Notes: a model not told the origin generated them from the sequence alone. A DNA stretch of 64,000 nt from Cellulosimicrobium arenosum (GCF_014837295.1 NZ_JACYHB010000001.1:186001-250000), one strand, 5' to 3'; counted from the stretch's first letter, positions 25,444-34,074 are shown. Program-made: numbers and translations.

Positions 25444-26349
25444 TCACCACGCCTGGGCGAGGAGCGCGGCGAACAGCTCGTCGGCGTCGGCGTCGAGGCC
25501 ACGGCCGGTGAACCACGCGGCCATCGTGCGGCAGTCACGCAGCAGGAGCTCGGTGCCGAACGGGTTCGCGACGAGGTCGACGACCTGCGGCAGGTCGATG
25601 ATCACGAGCCGGTCGTCGTCGGCGAGCACGTTGTACGGGGACAGGTCGCCGTGCGCGTAGCCGAGTCGTGCCAGGACGGCCATGGCGTCGCGGAGCTGGT
25701 CCCACCACGACGCGAGGAGGTCAGGATCCGGCCGGGTGCGCGCGAGCCGTGGCGCGGCCTCGTGCACGCCCTCGTCGCTCGTGCCGACGAACTCCATGAG
25801 GATCTCGGTCCCGTCGATCTGCACCGGGTAGGGGACCGGGACCCCTGCGGACCAGAGCTCGCCGAGCGCGGCGAACTCGGCTGCCGCCCACTGGCCGGCG
25901 GCGACCTCACGACCGTAGGCGGACTTGCGGTCCAGCGCGCGGCGGTCCCGCGTGCGGCGCACGCGGCGGTCCTCGGTGTAGAGCGTGTCGCGCCGGAACG
26001 AGCGGTGGTCGAGGCCCCGGTAGCGTTTGGCAGCGAGCACCGACCGCTGTGCCGGGTCGTCGGGGACGGCGCGTTCCACGACGAGCACGTCGGCCTCCTT
26101 GCCCGTCTTGAGGACGCCGAGCTCGGTGTCGACGGCGGCGTAGGCGGTGACGACCCAGTCGGGTCGGGGCTCGGGGCCGCGCTGTCCCTTCTGGACGGAC
26201 GACCAGGTCGACCACCGCTGGTCGTCGCCGATCGTCGCGTCCAGCGCGCCGAGGACGACGTGGGGCAGGGGGTCGTCCGGGACATCTGGGGCGCGCGCGG
26301 GAGTCATGGGGAGGGAGACGTACGGGTCGGACAGGTCGTGCTCGGGCAC
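25444..26349 (-). CDS. RIO-type protein kinase
   Basis: 301 residues from a GTG at 26349, preceded by GAGGAG at 6-base spacing. AAKRYRG contains the ATP-contacting Lys. GYAHGDLSPYNVLAD is the catalytic loop with its Asp and Asn. LVIIDLPQVVD supplies the metal-binding Asp in the RIO-family form (IDxPQ). The N-terminal SVQKGQRGPEPRPDWVVT and GVLKTGKEADVLVV (glycine-poor nucleotide loop GKEADV) also match RIO1. It should phosphorylate protein or act as an ATPase switch; bacterial targets are unknown. A 19-codon ORF with a strong ribosome site lies 68 bases upstream in the same direction. Confidence 0.93.
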   Translation of the reverse strand: MPEHDLSDPYVSLPMTPARAPDVPDDPLPHVVLGALDATIGDDQRWSTWSSVQKGQRGPEPRPDWVVTAYAAVDTELGVLKTGKEADVLVVERAVPDDPAQRSVLAAKRYRGLDHRSFRRDTLYTEDRRVRRTRDRRALDRKSAYGREVAAGQWAAAEFAALGELWSAGVPVPYPVQIDGTEILMEFVGTSDEGVHEAAPRLARTRPDPDLLASWWDQLRDAMAVLARLGYAHGDLSPYNVLADDDRLVIIDLPQVVDLVANPFGTELLLRDCRTMAAWFTGRGLDADADELFAALLAQAW

Positions 26350-26417
26350 GGCGGCTCCTCGGGAGGGGAGCGCGCAGGTCGCCGTGCACCGCGGGGTGCG
26401 GGCAGGCGACGGCCGGC

Positions 26418-26477
26418 TCAGCGGCCGGTGGCGCTCCGGGGGGTGGTGGACACGCAGGAGTAGGTCGTCCAGCTCAT
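26418..26477 (-). CDS. 19-codon ORF with very strong Shine-Dalgarno, upstream of the RIO kinase gene
   Basis: Starting at the ATG at 26477, the minus strand encodes MSWTTYSCVSTTPRSATGR and stops at 26418. The start is preceded by GAGGAGGGAGGAACACC, an exceptionally good ribosome site at 6-base spacing. Only 68 bases separate its stop from the kinase start. Either it is a leader peptide controlling the kinase or a small protein in its own right. The Ser/Thr/Tyr content (11 of 19) could even suit a kinase substrate, but that is speculation. Confidence 0.5.
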   Translation of the reverse strand: MSWTTYSCVSTTPRSATGR

Positions 26478-26571
26478 GGTGTTCCTCCCTCCTCGGATGC
26501 CCGACGGCGCGGGCGGCACTGGGCTCAGCCTGGCACCGGCGTCCTGTCGCGGGCAAGGGAATTTCCGACGG

Positions 26572-27423
26572 TCACCAGCCGGCCAGGGCGAACGTGGCCG
26601 ACAGGTTGGCCGCGGCGTCGTGCACCGTCGTCGAGAGCCTCGTGTACGTCCCGAAGGTGTCGAAGCCCATCTGGTCGAGCGCCGACCACGTGAACCCCAC
26701 GGTGGCGTACAGACCGACGGCGGTGGCGAGCAGCCACTCCCGCACCGACCCGGTGCTGCCCAGGAGGGGAACGGCGAAGCTGCCGCCGGGGCGCCACACG
26801 TCGTCCAGGACGAGAGAGCGCCGCACCCGGCGCGGCGCGCGGAACCTGACGGGCCACAGCAGGGGAGCGCCGTTCGTCGTCAGGACGTCGCCGAGGACGT
26901 GCACGGTCACGCCGAGGCCGACCGCGACGGGGAGCCAGTTCCACTCCTCCGGCGCGAACAGGGCGACGAGGGCGGCCACGGTGAGCGACGTGAGCCAGGG
27001 CGCGAGCCGTCCTCGCCGGGTGAGCCTGAGCGCCTTGAGGGCGAGCGCGATGAGCAGGACGGCGAGCACGCCGCCGCCCACGTAGACCGTGCCGAAGGAC
27101 TCCGTCTGGATCGTGAGGAGGCCCGCTGCCCATGCGAGCGCGGTGAAGACGGCGATGCCGAGGAACGAGTGGGTCCCGTTCCGGTGCCCGCCCGAGACGG
27201 CCTCCACGGCGTCGGACACCCACTCGCTGACGGGCGGCAGCGAGTGCGCGAACGTGCCGTTGTGGTGGTCGGCGTCGGGCAGGACGGCGGCACCGGCGCA
27301 CACGACGGCGCCCGTCATGACGCCGACGGACGAGACGGGGTGCAGGCCGAGCGCGAAGGGAGCGGTCGAGGTCACGGCGATCCAGGCTGCGGCACCTGTC
27401 GCGGCGTGGTTGGCACCCATCAT
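26572..27423 (-). CDS. Membrane-bound metal-dependent hydrolase, DUF457/YdjM family
   Basis: 283 residues. The start ANHAATGAAAWIAVT carries the early His, LPDADHHNGTFAHSLPP holds an Asp-x-Asp-His-His cluster, HRNGTHSFLG supplies more His, and VTVHVLGDVLTTNGAPLLWP closes the site. These are the metal ligands of the DUF457 membrane hydrolases. Four to five hydrophobic segments are interspersed. The family is membrane-embedded and thought to hydrolyse lipids or phosphoesters, but substrates are not known. It is followed in the same direction by the 19-codon ORF and RIO kinase. Confidence 0.88.
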   Translation of the reverse strand: MMGANHAATGAAAWIAVTSTAPFALGLHPVSSVGVMTGAVVCAGAAVLPDADHHNGTFAHSLPPVSEWVSDAVEAVSGGHRNGTHSFLGIAVFTALAWAAGLLTIQTESFGTVYVGGGVLAVLLIALALKALRLTRRGRLAPWLTSLTVAALVALFAPEEWNWLPVAVGLGVTVHVLGDVLTTNGAPLLWPVRFRAPRRVRRSLVLDDVWRPGGSFAVPLLGSTGSVREWLLATAVGLYATVGFTWSALDQMGFDTFGTYTRLSTTVHDAAANLSATFALAGW

Positions 27424-27519
27424 GACGAGACGTTCTCCTCGTGAGGTCTGTCCGGAACGTCCGAAACCTTAGCGGGCGCGTCCGACATGCCGAGGCACCA
27501 CCTCGTGTTCCGCCGTCCT

Positions 27520-28392
27520 TCAGACGGACGGTCCGTGCGTCTGGATGAAGTCCAGTGCGGTCTGGGCGACCTCGCCCCAGCCGTGGTCGATGACCAGGGA
27601 GTGGCCGCGGTCGGGGATCTCGACGAACTCCGTGACCGCGGTGTTCTTGGCGTGCTTCGTGTACGCGGCGTGCGAGATGGCGTGCGGCACGGTGTGGTCC
27701 TTCTCGCCGGAGACGATCAGGAGCGGGCCGCGGTCCGCGGCCGTGAAGTCGACCCTGGTCTCGCTGAAGGGGTTCAGGTTCGCCACGGCGGCCTGGAAGA
27801 TCGGGACGCCCGATGCTGCGACGTGGAAGTCCTCGTACAGCTGCCGGGCCTCGACCTCGTCGAGGGTGTTGGCCCAGCCGTACGTGAACTCCTCGAAGGT
27901 CAGGGTCACCGATCTGCGGGCGTTCGCCGGGTTGCCGAGCACGGGGGAGCCGGACTTGAGCGCCGACGCGGGCAGTGGCAGGACTCCGCGCCCGGGTGCC
28001 GGGTCGATCGCCACGGTCACGGCGGCGACGCCGTCGCCGGCGATCTTCTGGGCGATCAGCCCGCCGAACGAGTGGCCGACGACCGCGGGCTCGGTGCCGA
28101 GCTTCTCGATGGCTGCGAGGTAGTGGTCGGTGACCGCCTGGACCATCTTGCGGGCGAACAGCTCGGGGTGCTCGCGGGCCGCGGCGACCGTGTCGGGGTC
28201 GTCCGGCCAGCCGGGTGCGACGGTGCTGTAGCCGTTCTCCTCGAAGAGCCGGCGCCACCGGTCCCAGCTGCTGGACAGGAGCCACAACCCGTGCACGAAC
28301 ACGACCGGCGTCCTGCCGCTGTCGTTCGCTCGGGCGATCTCCTCGAGCTCAGCCGTGGTCAACGTGGTGCTGGTGCTCGGCGGCTGTGCCAT
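27520..28392 (-). CDS. Alpha/beta hydrolase
   Basis: 290 residues from an ATG at 28392 with GAGGAGGGG just upstream. PVVFVHGLWLLSSSW provides the HG oxyanion hole, AVVGHSFGGLIAQ the nucleophile Ser108 in GHSFG, LLIVSGEKDHTVP the acid, and IPDRGHSLVIDHGWGE the catalytic His. No signal peptide. It is a typical cytoplasmic hydrolase of the haloperoxidase-like/lipase type; substrate unknown. Confidence 0.9.
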   Translation of the reverse strand: MAQPPSTSTTLTTAELEEIARANDSGRTPVVFVHGLWLLSSSWDRWRRLFEENGYSTVAPGWPDDPDTVAAAREHPELFARKMVQAVTDHYLAAIEKLGTEPAVVGHSFGGLIAQKIAGDGVAAVTVAIDPAPGRGVLPLPASALKSGSPVLGNPANARRSVTLTFEEFTYGWANTLDEVEARQLYEDFHVAASGVPIFQAAVANLNPFSETRVDFTAADRGPLLIVSGEKDHTVPHAISHAAYTKHAKNTAVTEFVEIPDRGHSLVIDHGWGEVAQTALDFIQTHGPSV

Positions 28393-28541
28393 GGCCCCCT
28401 CCTCGGTGATGGCGTCCACGGTGCGCGGATGCCGCACGGCTCTGCGTTCGGCCCGTGACGTCCTATCCTCCCGCCGAGCGGCGCTGCGCGCCATGCCACC
28501 GTCGGCCGGGTCTCCTGCGGCCGGCCACGTACGCTCGGCCC

Positions 28542-28943
28542 ATGGACCGCCATGTCGTCTCTGCCGCCGCTCTCACCGGTCTGCTCGCAGGAGCCGGAGT
28601 CCTCCACGTCGTCCGACCGCAGGTCTTCGAGCCGCTGATCCCCGACGCGCTGGGCTCGCCCCGAGCCTGGGTCGTGGGCAGCGGGATCGCCGAGATCGCG
28701 TGCGGGGCGGCCGTGGCCGTGCCGGCGACGCGCCGCCTCGGAGCGGTCGCCGGCGCCGCTCTGTTCGTCGGGGTGTTCCCCGGCAACGTGAAGATGGCCC
28801 TCGACTCGCACCCCGGCGCACGCGCGTGGGCGCGACGGCCCGCGATCGCGTGGGGGCGCCTCCCGCTCCAGGTGCCGCTCGTCGCGTGGGCGCTCGCGGT
28901 GGCCCGCCACGCGACGAGCGGGACGACGACGCGCCCGGCGTGA
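28542..28943 (+). CDS. DoxX-like small membrane protein
   Basis: 133 residues with four hydrophobic helices: AAALTGLLAGAGVLHVV, WVVGSGIAEIACGAAVAVP, LGAVAGAALFVGVFPGNVKMAL and QVPLVAWALAVA. The phrase VFPGNVKMALDS followed by WGRLPLQVPLVAWAL is typical of the DoxX-like family found in actinobacteria. Proposed roles in redox or membrane stress are not established. It is divergent from the hydrolase gene and convergent with the sensor kinase gene. Confidence 0.8.
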   Translation: MDRHVVSAAALTGLLAGAGVLHVVRPQVFEPLIPDALGSPRAWVVGSGIAEIACGAAVAVPATRRLGAVAGAALFVGVFPGNVKMALDSHPGARAWARRPAIAWGRLPLQVPLVAWALAVARHATSGTTTRPA

Positions 28944-29002
28944 GCAGCACCTGCGACCAGCCGTGCTTCCGCCCGGCGTCCAGACCGCGGGCGGCCGCGT
29001 TC

Positions 29003-30559
29003 TCACGACCCGTGTCGTGGCAGGCGCACGGTGAACGTCGTGCCCGTCGGGCCCGGTTCGTCCGCGGTGGCGGAGGTGACGTCGATCCTCCCGCCGTGCG
29101 CGGCGACGATCGCGTCGACGATCGCGAGGCCGAGGCCCGTCGACCCACCCGTCCGGTTCCGCGCGTCGTCGCCGCGCGCGAAGCGCCGGAACAGCACGGG
29201 ACGCAGCGCGGGACCGATGCCCGGCCCCGCGTCGGACACCTCGACGACGACCTCGTCCGACTCGTCGCGCACCCGCACGTCGACACGGGTCCCCGGCGGG
29301 GTGTGCGTGCGCGCGTTGGCGAGCAGGTTGGCGAGCACCTGGCGCAGGCTCGCCTCGTCGCCCGTGACCTCGAGGTCGACGTCCGTGTCCTCCTCGCCGG
29401 GCAGGAGGAGGCCCCAGTCGTGGTCCGGTCCGGCCGCGTGGGCGTCGGTGACCGCGTCGACGGCGAGGACGGCCAGGTCGACCGGTGCACGGTCGAGCGG
29501 GCGTCCCGCGTCCAGCCGGGCCAGGAGCAGCAGGTCCTCGACCAGCCCGGTCATGCGCACGGCCTCCGACTCGATGCGGTCGAGCGAGCGTGCGGTGTCC
29601 GGCGGGACGACGTCGGGGGACCGGCGCACGAGCTCGGCGTACCCGCGGATGGAGGCGAGCGGGGTGCGCAGCTCGTGGCTCGCATCGGCGACGAACCGGC
29701 GCACCTGGGTCTCGGACTCGTGCCGCGCGACGAGCGAGGACTCGACGTTCTCGAGCATGCGGTTGAGCGCGGCGCCGACCTGCCCGACCTCGGTGCGCTC
29801 GTCGGTGAGATCGTCCGGGACGCGGGGGATCGCACCGATCTCGCCCTGCGCGAGATCGAGCTCCGACACGCGGCCGGCGGCCGTGGCGACCTCGTCGAGC
29901 GGTCGCAGCGAGCGGCGCACGAGCCAGGTGCCGATCGCTCCGGCGGCGACGAGACCCACGAGGCCGATCGCGACCTCGACGAGCACGTACTGCTGCACCG
30001 TCGCGTCGACGTCGGCGGTGCTCTGCGCGACGACGATGAGCGAGCCGTCGCGCGTCGTGGCGGCGACGGCCCGGTAGCCCCCGAGGCCCGGCAGCTCGAC
30101 GTCGTGCGGGAGGCCGTCGACCGGGACGTCGCCGAGCGCCGCCAGCTGCTCGTCGTCGAGCGACGTGAACCCACCGGCCTGGTTGGCGAAACCCGCGATG
30201 GCGACGTCGTCCCCGTCGTAGCGCACGACGACGGTGCCCGGGCCGATCCCGAACGGGAACCTCGACGGGTCGTCCGTCCCGTCCGGTCGATCGCCGGGCT
30301 CGGCCGGGTCCGTCGGCTCGGCCGGGTCGTCGACCCCCGGGGTGTGGTCCCCGCCCGGTGGTTCGGAGACGCGTTGGCTCGTCTCGACGAGCTCGTGGTC
30401 GAGCTCGTCGACGAGCTGACCCCGCAGCGCGAGCGTCGACGTGGTGGCGAGCACGACGGTGAAGAGCAGCAGCACGCCGACGAGCACGACGACGAGCCGA
30501 CGGCGCAGCGCCGTCGGGCGTCGACGGGCTGCCTGCCGCGCGGCGGCCGGCTCAGCCAT
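29003..30559 (-). CDS. Sensor histidine kinase of an OmpR-type two-component system
   Basis: 518 residues. Membrane segments at about 21-43 and 193-216 flank a 150-residue extracytoplasmic sensor containing a Pro/Asp-rich stretch (residues 66-100). HAMP-like sequence follows, then the HisKA box FVADASHELRTPLASIRG with His295. The ATPase domain has ANARTHTPPGTRV (N box), DAGPGIGP (G1) and GGSTGLGLAIV (G2). It should phosphorylate the response regulator encoded just upstream; the two genes overlap by 8 bases (30552-30559). The stimulus is unknown. Confidence 0.95.
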   Translation of the reverse strand: MAEPAAARQAARRRPTALRRRLVVVLVGVLLLFTVVLATTSTLALRGQLVDELDHELVETSQRVSEPPGGDHTPGVDDPAEPTDPAEPGDRPDGTDDPSRFPFGIGPGTVVVRYDGDDVAIAGFANQAGGFTSLDDEQLAALGDVPVDGLPHDVELPGLGGYRAVAATTRDGSLIVVAQSTADVDATVQQYVLVEVAIGLVGLVAAGAIGTWLVRRSLRPLDEVATAAGRVSELDLAQGEIGAIPRVPDDLTDERTEVGQVGAALNRMLENVESSLVARHESETQVRRFVADASHELRTPLASIRGYAELVRRSPDVVPPDTARSLDRIESEAVRMTGLVEDLLLLARLDAGRPLDRAPVDLAVLAVDAVTDAHAAGPDHDWGLLLPGEEDTDVDLEVTGDEASLRQVLANLLANARTHTPPGTRVDVRVRDESDEVVVEVSDAGPGIGPALRPVLFRRFARGDDARNRTGGSTGLGLAIVDAIVAAHGGRIDVTSATADEPGPTGTTFTVRLPRHGS

Positions 30560-31325
30560 GCGGGCCGCCCGGTCCGGCGGCAGGCTTGAGGACGTACCCC
30601 ACCCCGCGCAGCGTGTGGATCATGGGCTCGCGCCCCTTGTCGATCTTGCGGCGCAGGTAGGACACGTAGAGCTCGACGATGTTGGCCTGCCCGCCGAAGT
30701 CGTAGTTCCACACGCGGTCGAGGATCTGCGCCTTGGACAGCGCACGGCGGGGATTGCGCATGAGGTAGCGCAGCAGCTCGAACTCGGTCGCGGTGAGCGT
30801 GATCTCCTCGCCCGCGCGTCGCACCTCGTGGGAGTCCTCGTCGAGCTCCAGGTCTCCGACGACGAGCACGGCGTCGTCTCGCGCCGTCGAGGCGCCGCCG
30901 CGGCGCAGGAGGCCGCGCAACCGGGCGACGACCTCCTCGAGGCTGAACGGCTTGGTCACGTAGTCGTCGCCGCCCGCGGTGAGACCCGCGACCCGGTCCT
31001 CGACCGCGTCGCGCGCGGTGAGGAACAGGACGGGCACGTCCGCGTCCCGCTCTCGGATCCGGCGCAGGACGGTGAGGCCGTCCATGTCGGGCAGCATGAT
31101 GTCGAGCACGACGACGTCCGGCCCGTTCTCGCGTGCGGTGCGCACCGCGGTGTGCCCGTCGAGCGCGGTCGACACGTCCCAGCCCTCGTAGCGCAGCGCG
31201 GCGGTGAGGAGCTCGGCCAGGTTGGGCTCGTCGTCCACGACCAGGACGCGGACCGGCGATCCGTCCGGGCGGGTGAGCCGAGGCGGGTCCGCCGGGCGGC
31301 CGGAGGTGTGCGGCGCTGTCGTCAT
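30552..31325 (-). CDS. OmpR/PhoB-type response regulator
   Basis: 257 residues. The receiver domain has VLVVDDEPNLAELL, the phosphoacceptor Asp75 in VVLDIMLPDMDGL, the Thr of PVLFLTARD and the Lys of DDYVTKPFSLEE. The C-terminal winged helix follows: LTATEFELLRYLMRNPRRALSKAQILDRVW and IVELYVSYLRRKIDKG. It is the first gene of the two-gene unit and is divergent from the ThuA-type gene, which is a possible target. Confidence 0.96.
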   Translation of the reverse strand: MTTAPHTSGRPADPPRLTRPDGSPVRVLVVDDEPNLAELLTAALRYEGWDVSTALDGHTAVRTARENGPDVVVLDIMLPDMDGLTVLRRIRERDADVPVLFLTARDAVEDRVAGLTAGGDDYVTKPFSLEEVVARLRGLLRRGGASTARDDAVLVVGDLELDEDSHEVRRAGEEITLTATEFELLRYLMRNPRRALSKAQILDRVWNYDFGGQANIVELYVSYLRRKIDKGREPMIHTLRGVGYVLKPAAGPGGPHG

Positions 31326-31596
31326 GGCGCCAGCATGGCTTGCGTGCTGCCGTGCTGCCTGTGGTGAACCTGTGCCGGGCCTGTGCGGTCGAGCGTCCGG
31401 ATGAGAGTCTTTCACCCGCCGAAGACTGCGGCGGTGTCCTTGACTTATGGCGCGCTGTCATCAAAACTCGCCAGATCGGCACGATGGTCGTGCCGATCGT
31501 CCGAACGTCTTTGCACACCGCGGTGCACCCGGACCTCAGTGCCGCGACCTGCAGGACACCCGGCTCTCGTGCTCGATCCGAGAAGGAGACGCAGGC
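31326..31596. other. Divergent intergenic region, response regulator / ThuA-type gene
   Basis: The 271 bases hold a TTGACT at 31440-31445 as candidate -35 with a weak AAAACT 17 bases later, and the perfect palindrome at 31474-31498. An AGAAGGAGA ribosome site precedes the ATG at 31597. No ORF of note was found. Confidence 0.5.
31474..31498. promoter_or_regulatory. Perfect 11-bp inverted repeat, probable operator
   Basis: GATCGGCACGA, TGG, TCGTGCCGATC: arms are fully complementary with a 3-base spacer. It lies where transcription of the ThuA-type gene should start, given the TTGACT at 31440. This geometry suits a dimeric repressor. No T-run follows, so a terminator is unlikely. Confidence 0.6.
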
Positions 31597-33090
31597 ATGA
31601 AAAAGTTCAATCGCAAGATCAATCGAGGGTTGGCAGCGTTCGCAGCGTTCCCTCTCCTGGCAACCGGCCTCGGCGTAGCCGCGGCAGCGCCCGCCGCGTC
31701 CTCCCCGGCACCGACGTCGCTGTCGGTACCGTCGGCCAGCGTCCTCGCCGAGGACTACAAGATCCTCGTGGTCGGCAAGACGCTCGGCTTCCGGCACTCG
31801 CACATCGACAACACGACCAACACCCTCATCGAGCTGGGCGCTGAGAACGGCTTCACGGTGGACGTGTGGGACCCGCCGAACGACTCGTCGGGTTGGTGGG
31901 GCGCCGGTTCTCCCGGTCAGCCTGACCTGACGATGGACAGCACGCCGTTCACCAGCGCCGAAGACCTCGCGCAGTACGCGACGATCGTGTTCGTCTCACC
32001 CGTCGACAACACGAACGACATGAACCCGGACAAGCCACGTCTGCTGGACGACACGGAGCTCGCCGCCTTCCAGGGGTACATCCGCGGCGGCGGCGGGTTC
32101 GTCGGACTGCACGCCGCGACCGACACGATGCACACCGTCCCCTGGTACAGCGAGCTCACGGGAGGCGGGGCACGGTTCGCCAGCCACCCCGCGCAGCAGC
32201 AGGCCACGATGCGCGTCGAGAGCCCGGCGCACCCCTCGACCGAGCACCTCCCGGCCGCCTGGGACCGGTTCGACGAGTGGTACAACTACACGCAGAACCC
32301 CCGCGAGGACGTCCACGTCCTCATCACGCTCGACGAGTCGACGTACTCCCCGGGAGGCAACGCGATGGGTGCGGACCACCCGCTGGCGTGGTGCCACAAC
32401 TTCGAGGGCGGACGCTCCTGGTACGAGGGCGCCGGTCACACCGACGCGTCGTGGACCGACCCCGCCTTCCGGCAGCACGTGCTCGGTGGCGTCGAGTGGA
32501 CCGCGGGGGTCGTCGAGGGCGGCGGAAACTGCGTAACGTTCGGCGAGGTCGACGGTGTCGTCGCCGAGCTCGACACGACGACCCACGGTGACGCCGAGGC
32601 CGTCGCAGGCATCACCGGTCACCTCGACGACGCGGAGGCCGCCGCGGACGCCGGCGACCACGCCGCCGCGCTCACGGCGATCGCGGCCGCCCAGGCGCTC
32701 GTCGCCGATCTCTCGGACGAGGCCGGTGACACCGCTCTGCTCGTCACCAAGCTCGCCGACCTCACGGACTGGCAGAGCGCGCTCGACGAGGGCGGCAGCG
32801 AGGTGGACCTCGCGTTCACCGCGCAGGCGCAGGTGCGCGACCTGGCCGGGAGGGACTACCTCGCCGTGCGCGTCGCGAACGAGGAGGACACGCCGGTCGA
32901 CGTGACCGTCACCACGCCGTACGGGGAGCGGACGTTCGAGGACGTCGCGCCCGGGGCGAACGCCTACCAGTCGTTCTCGACACGTCAGGCCGGGGTTCCC
33001 GCGGGCGACGTCACCGTGACGGTGAGCGCCGAACGTGACGGTGACGAGGTCGTCGAGGAGGCGCTCGTCCCGTACGAGGGCACCGACTGA
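31597..33090 (+). CDS. Secreted ThuA-domain protein
   Basis: 497 residues with a clear signal peptide (basic MKKFNRKINR, hydrophobic core, cleavage near Ala30-Ala34). Residues about 50-310 form the ThuA-like, class I glutamine-amidotransferase-like domain: ILVVGKTLGFRHSHIDN, FVGLHAATDTMHTVPWY and GADHPLAWCHNFEGGRSWY. ThuA-type domains in secreted proteins accompany carbohydrate metabolism. Residues 320-400 are Ala/Asp-rich and helical, resembling FIVAR-like stalks, and the last 85 residues resemble a beta-sandwich. The protein carries no obvious anchor, so it is probably released. A palindromic operator precedes it and a strong hairpin terminator follows. Confidence 0.88.
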   Translation: MKKFNRKINRGLAAFAAFPLLATGLGVAAAAPAASSPAPTSLSVPSASVLAEDYKILVVGKTLGFRHSHIDNTTNTLIELGAENGFTVDVWDPPNDSSGWWGAGSPGQPDLTMDSTPFTSAEDLAQYATIVFVSPVDNTNDMNPDKPRLLDDTELAAFQGYIRGGGGFVGLHAATDTMHTVPWYSELTGGGARFASHPAQQQATMRVESPAHPSTEHLPAAWDRFDEWYNYTQNPREDVHVLITLDESTYSPGGNAMGADHPLAWCHNFEGGRSWYEGAGHTDASWTDPAFRQHVLGGVEWTAGVVEGGGNCVTFGEVDGVVAELDTTTHGDAEAVAGITGHLDDAEAAADAGDHAAALTAIAAAQALVADLSDEAGDTALLVTKLADLTDWQSALDEGGSEVDLAFTAQAQVRDLAGRDYLAVRVANEEDTPVDVTVTTPYGERTFEDVAPGANAYQSFSTRQAGVPAGDVTVTVSAERDGDEVVEEALVPYEGTD

Positions 33091-33110
33091 CAGCGAGACG
33101 ATCGCACCGG

Positions 33111-33156
33111 AGCAGCTCTGAGCAGCCGGGAGCAGCCGGGAGCAGCTCGGAGCAAC
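33111..33156 (+). repeat. Tandem decamer repeat (AGCAGCCGGG-like)
   Basis: Five 10-base units in register: AGCAGCTCTG, AGCAGCCGGG, AGCAGCCGGG, AGCAGCTCGG and a degenerate AGCAAC-starting unit. They lie between the ThuA-type stop and the terminator hairpin. No function is evident. Confidence 0.75.
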
Positions 33157-33158
33157 AC

Positions 33159-33200
33159 CGCGAACGCCGGTCCTGCCATGAGGCAGGGCCGGCGTTCGCG
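33159..33200 (+). terminator. Hairpin terminator after the ThuA-type gene
   Basis: Arms 33159-33177 and 33182-33200 pair over 19 positions with one G-T wobble around the 4-base loop ATGA. There is no T-run on the plus strand, which is common in GC-rich actinobacteria. Confidence 0.8.
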
Positions 33201-33333
33201 TGCGACCGCCGGCTGCGACGTGGTCGCACCACGGGTCCGACCACGGACGTCCAGGGCGCGATCGGCCGCAGCGGGGCCGGACGGTGGATCCATCGCCATC
33301 GACCCGACGGTGGCTCGCGAGAAGGAGTCCCTG

Positions 33334-34074
33334 ATGTCCGTTCCCACGGTAGAGATGATGTCCCCCGCCGCGACGACAGGCGTCCGGTGCGGGAGGGTCG
33401 GTCCGGACGCAGGCCTGGAGATCTTCCTGTCGCAACGCGCCCTGCTGGGTCGGATCGCCTGCCGCATCCTCGGCGACGCGACGGGCGCGGAGGACGTGGT
33501 GCAGGAGGTATGGCTCCGCTGGCAGCGCACCGACCGCAGCGCGATCGAGAATCCCGCGGCCTTCCTGACCACGACCACCACCCGCATGGCGATCAACGTG
33601 GTCCGCTCCGCGCGTCACCGGCACGAGGCGCCGGGCGCGGCGCCGTCCTCCGAGCCCGCCGACCCGGCACAGGACCCCACGCTCCGGGCCGAGCGGGAGG
33701 AGTCCGTGTCGCGGGGCCTGGCGCACCTGATGGCACGGCTCTCGCCGCGCGAGCTCGCCGCCTACCTGCTGCGCAAGGGCTTCGAGTACCCCTGCCTCGA
33801 CGTCGCCGTCCTGCTGGGGACGAGCGCGGCGAACGTGCGGCAGCTGGTCCGGCGCGCGCAGGTCAAGATCCGGGGCGACCGTCCGAGCGCGGTCGATCCC
33901 GCGGCCCACCGGCTCCTCGTGCACGCGTTCTCCACCGCGGCGGCCACGGGTGACCTCGAAGCGCTGGAGCAGGTCCTGGTCCCGCGGATCCGGCTCGCCC
34001 CGGTACGCACGCTCGCGTCGACGGGTCCGGCGTCACCTCGGCCCGGCCGGCAGGTGCCGGCCCGCGCCGCGTGA
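33334..34074 (+). CDS. ECF-like RNA polymerase sigma factor with shortened C-terminal extension
   Basis: 246 residues from the ATG at 33334, preceded by GAAGGAG. Region 2 is RALLGRIACRILGDATGAEDVVQEVWLRWQRTD and region 4 is LSPRELAAYLLRKGFEYPCLDVAVLLGTSAANVRQLVRRAQ. After region 4, AHRLLVHAFSTAAATGDLEALEQVL is the opening helix of the NTF2/SnoaL-like domain that ends SigJ/ECF41-type sigma factors, but the chain stops about 35 residues later, so that domain is mostly missing. The stop overlaps a GTG of the following LuxR-family gene. No anti-sigma gene is adjacent. Confidence 0.85.
   Translation: MSVPTVEMMSPAATTGVRCGRVGPDAGLEIFLSQRALLGRIACRILGDATGAEDVVQEVWLRWQRTDRSAIENPAAFLTTTTTRMAINVVRSARHRHEAPGAAPSSEPADPAQDPTLRAEREESVSRGLAHLMARLSPRELAAYLLRKGFEYPCLDVAVLLGTSAANVRQLVRRAQVKIRGDRPSAVDPAAHRLLVHAFSTAAATGDLEALEQVLVPRIRLAPVRTLASTGPASPRPGRQVPARAA

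Noticed and set aside
33111-33156. CRISPR array
   Set aside because: The units are 10 bases with no spacers, and no cas genes are in the window.
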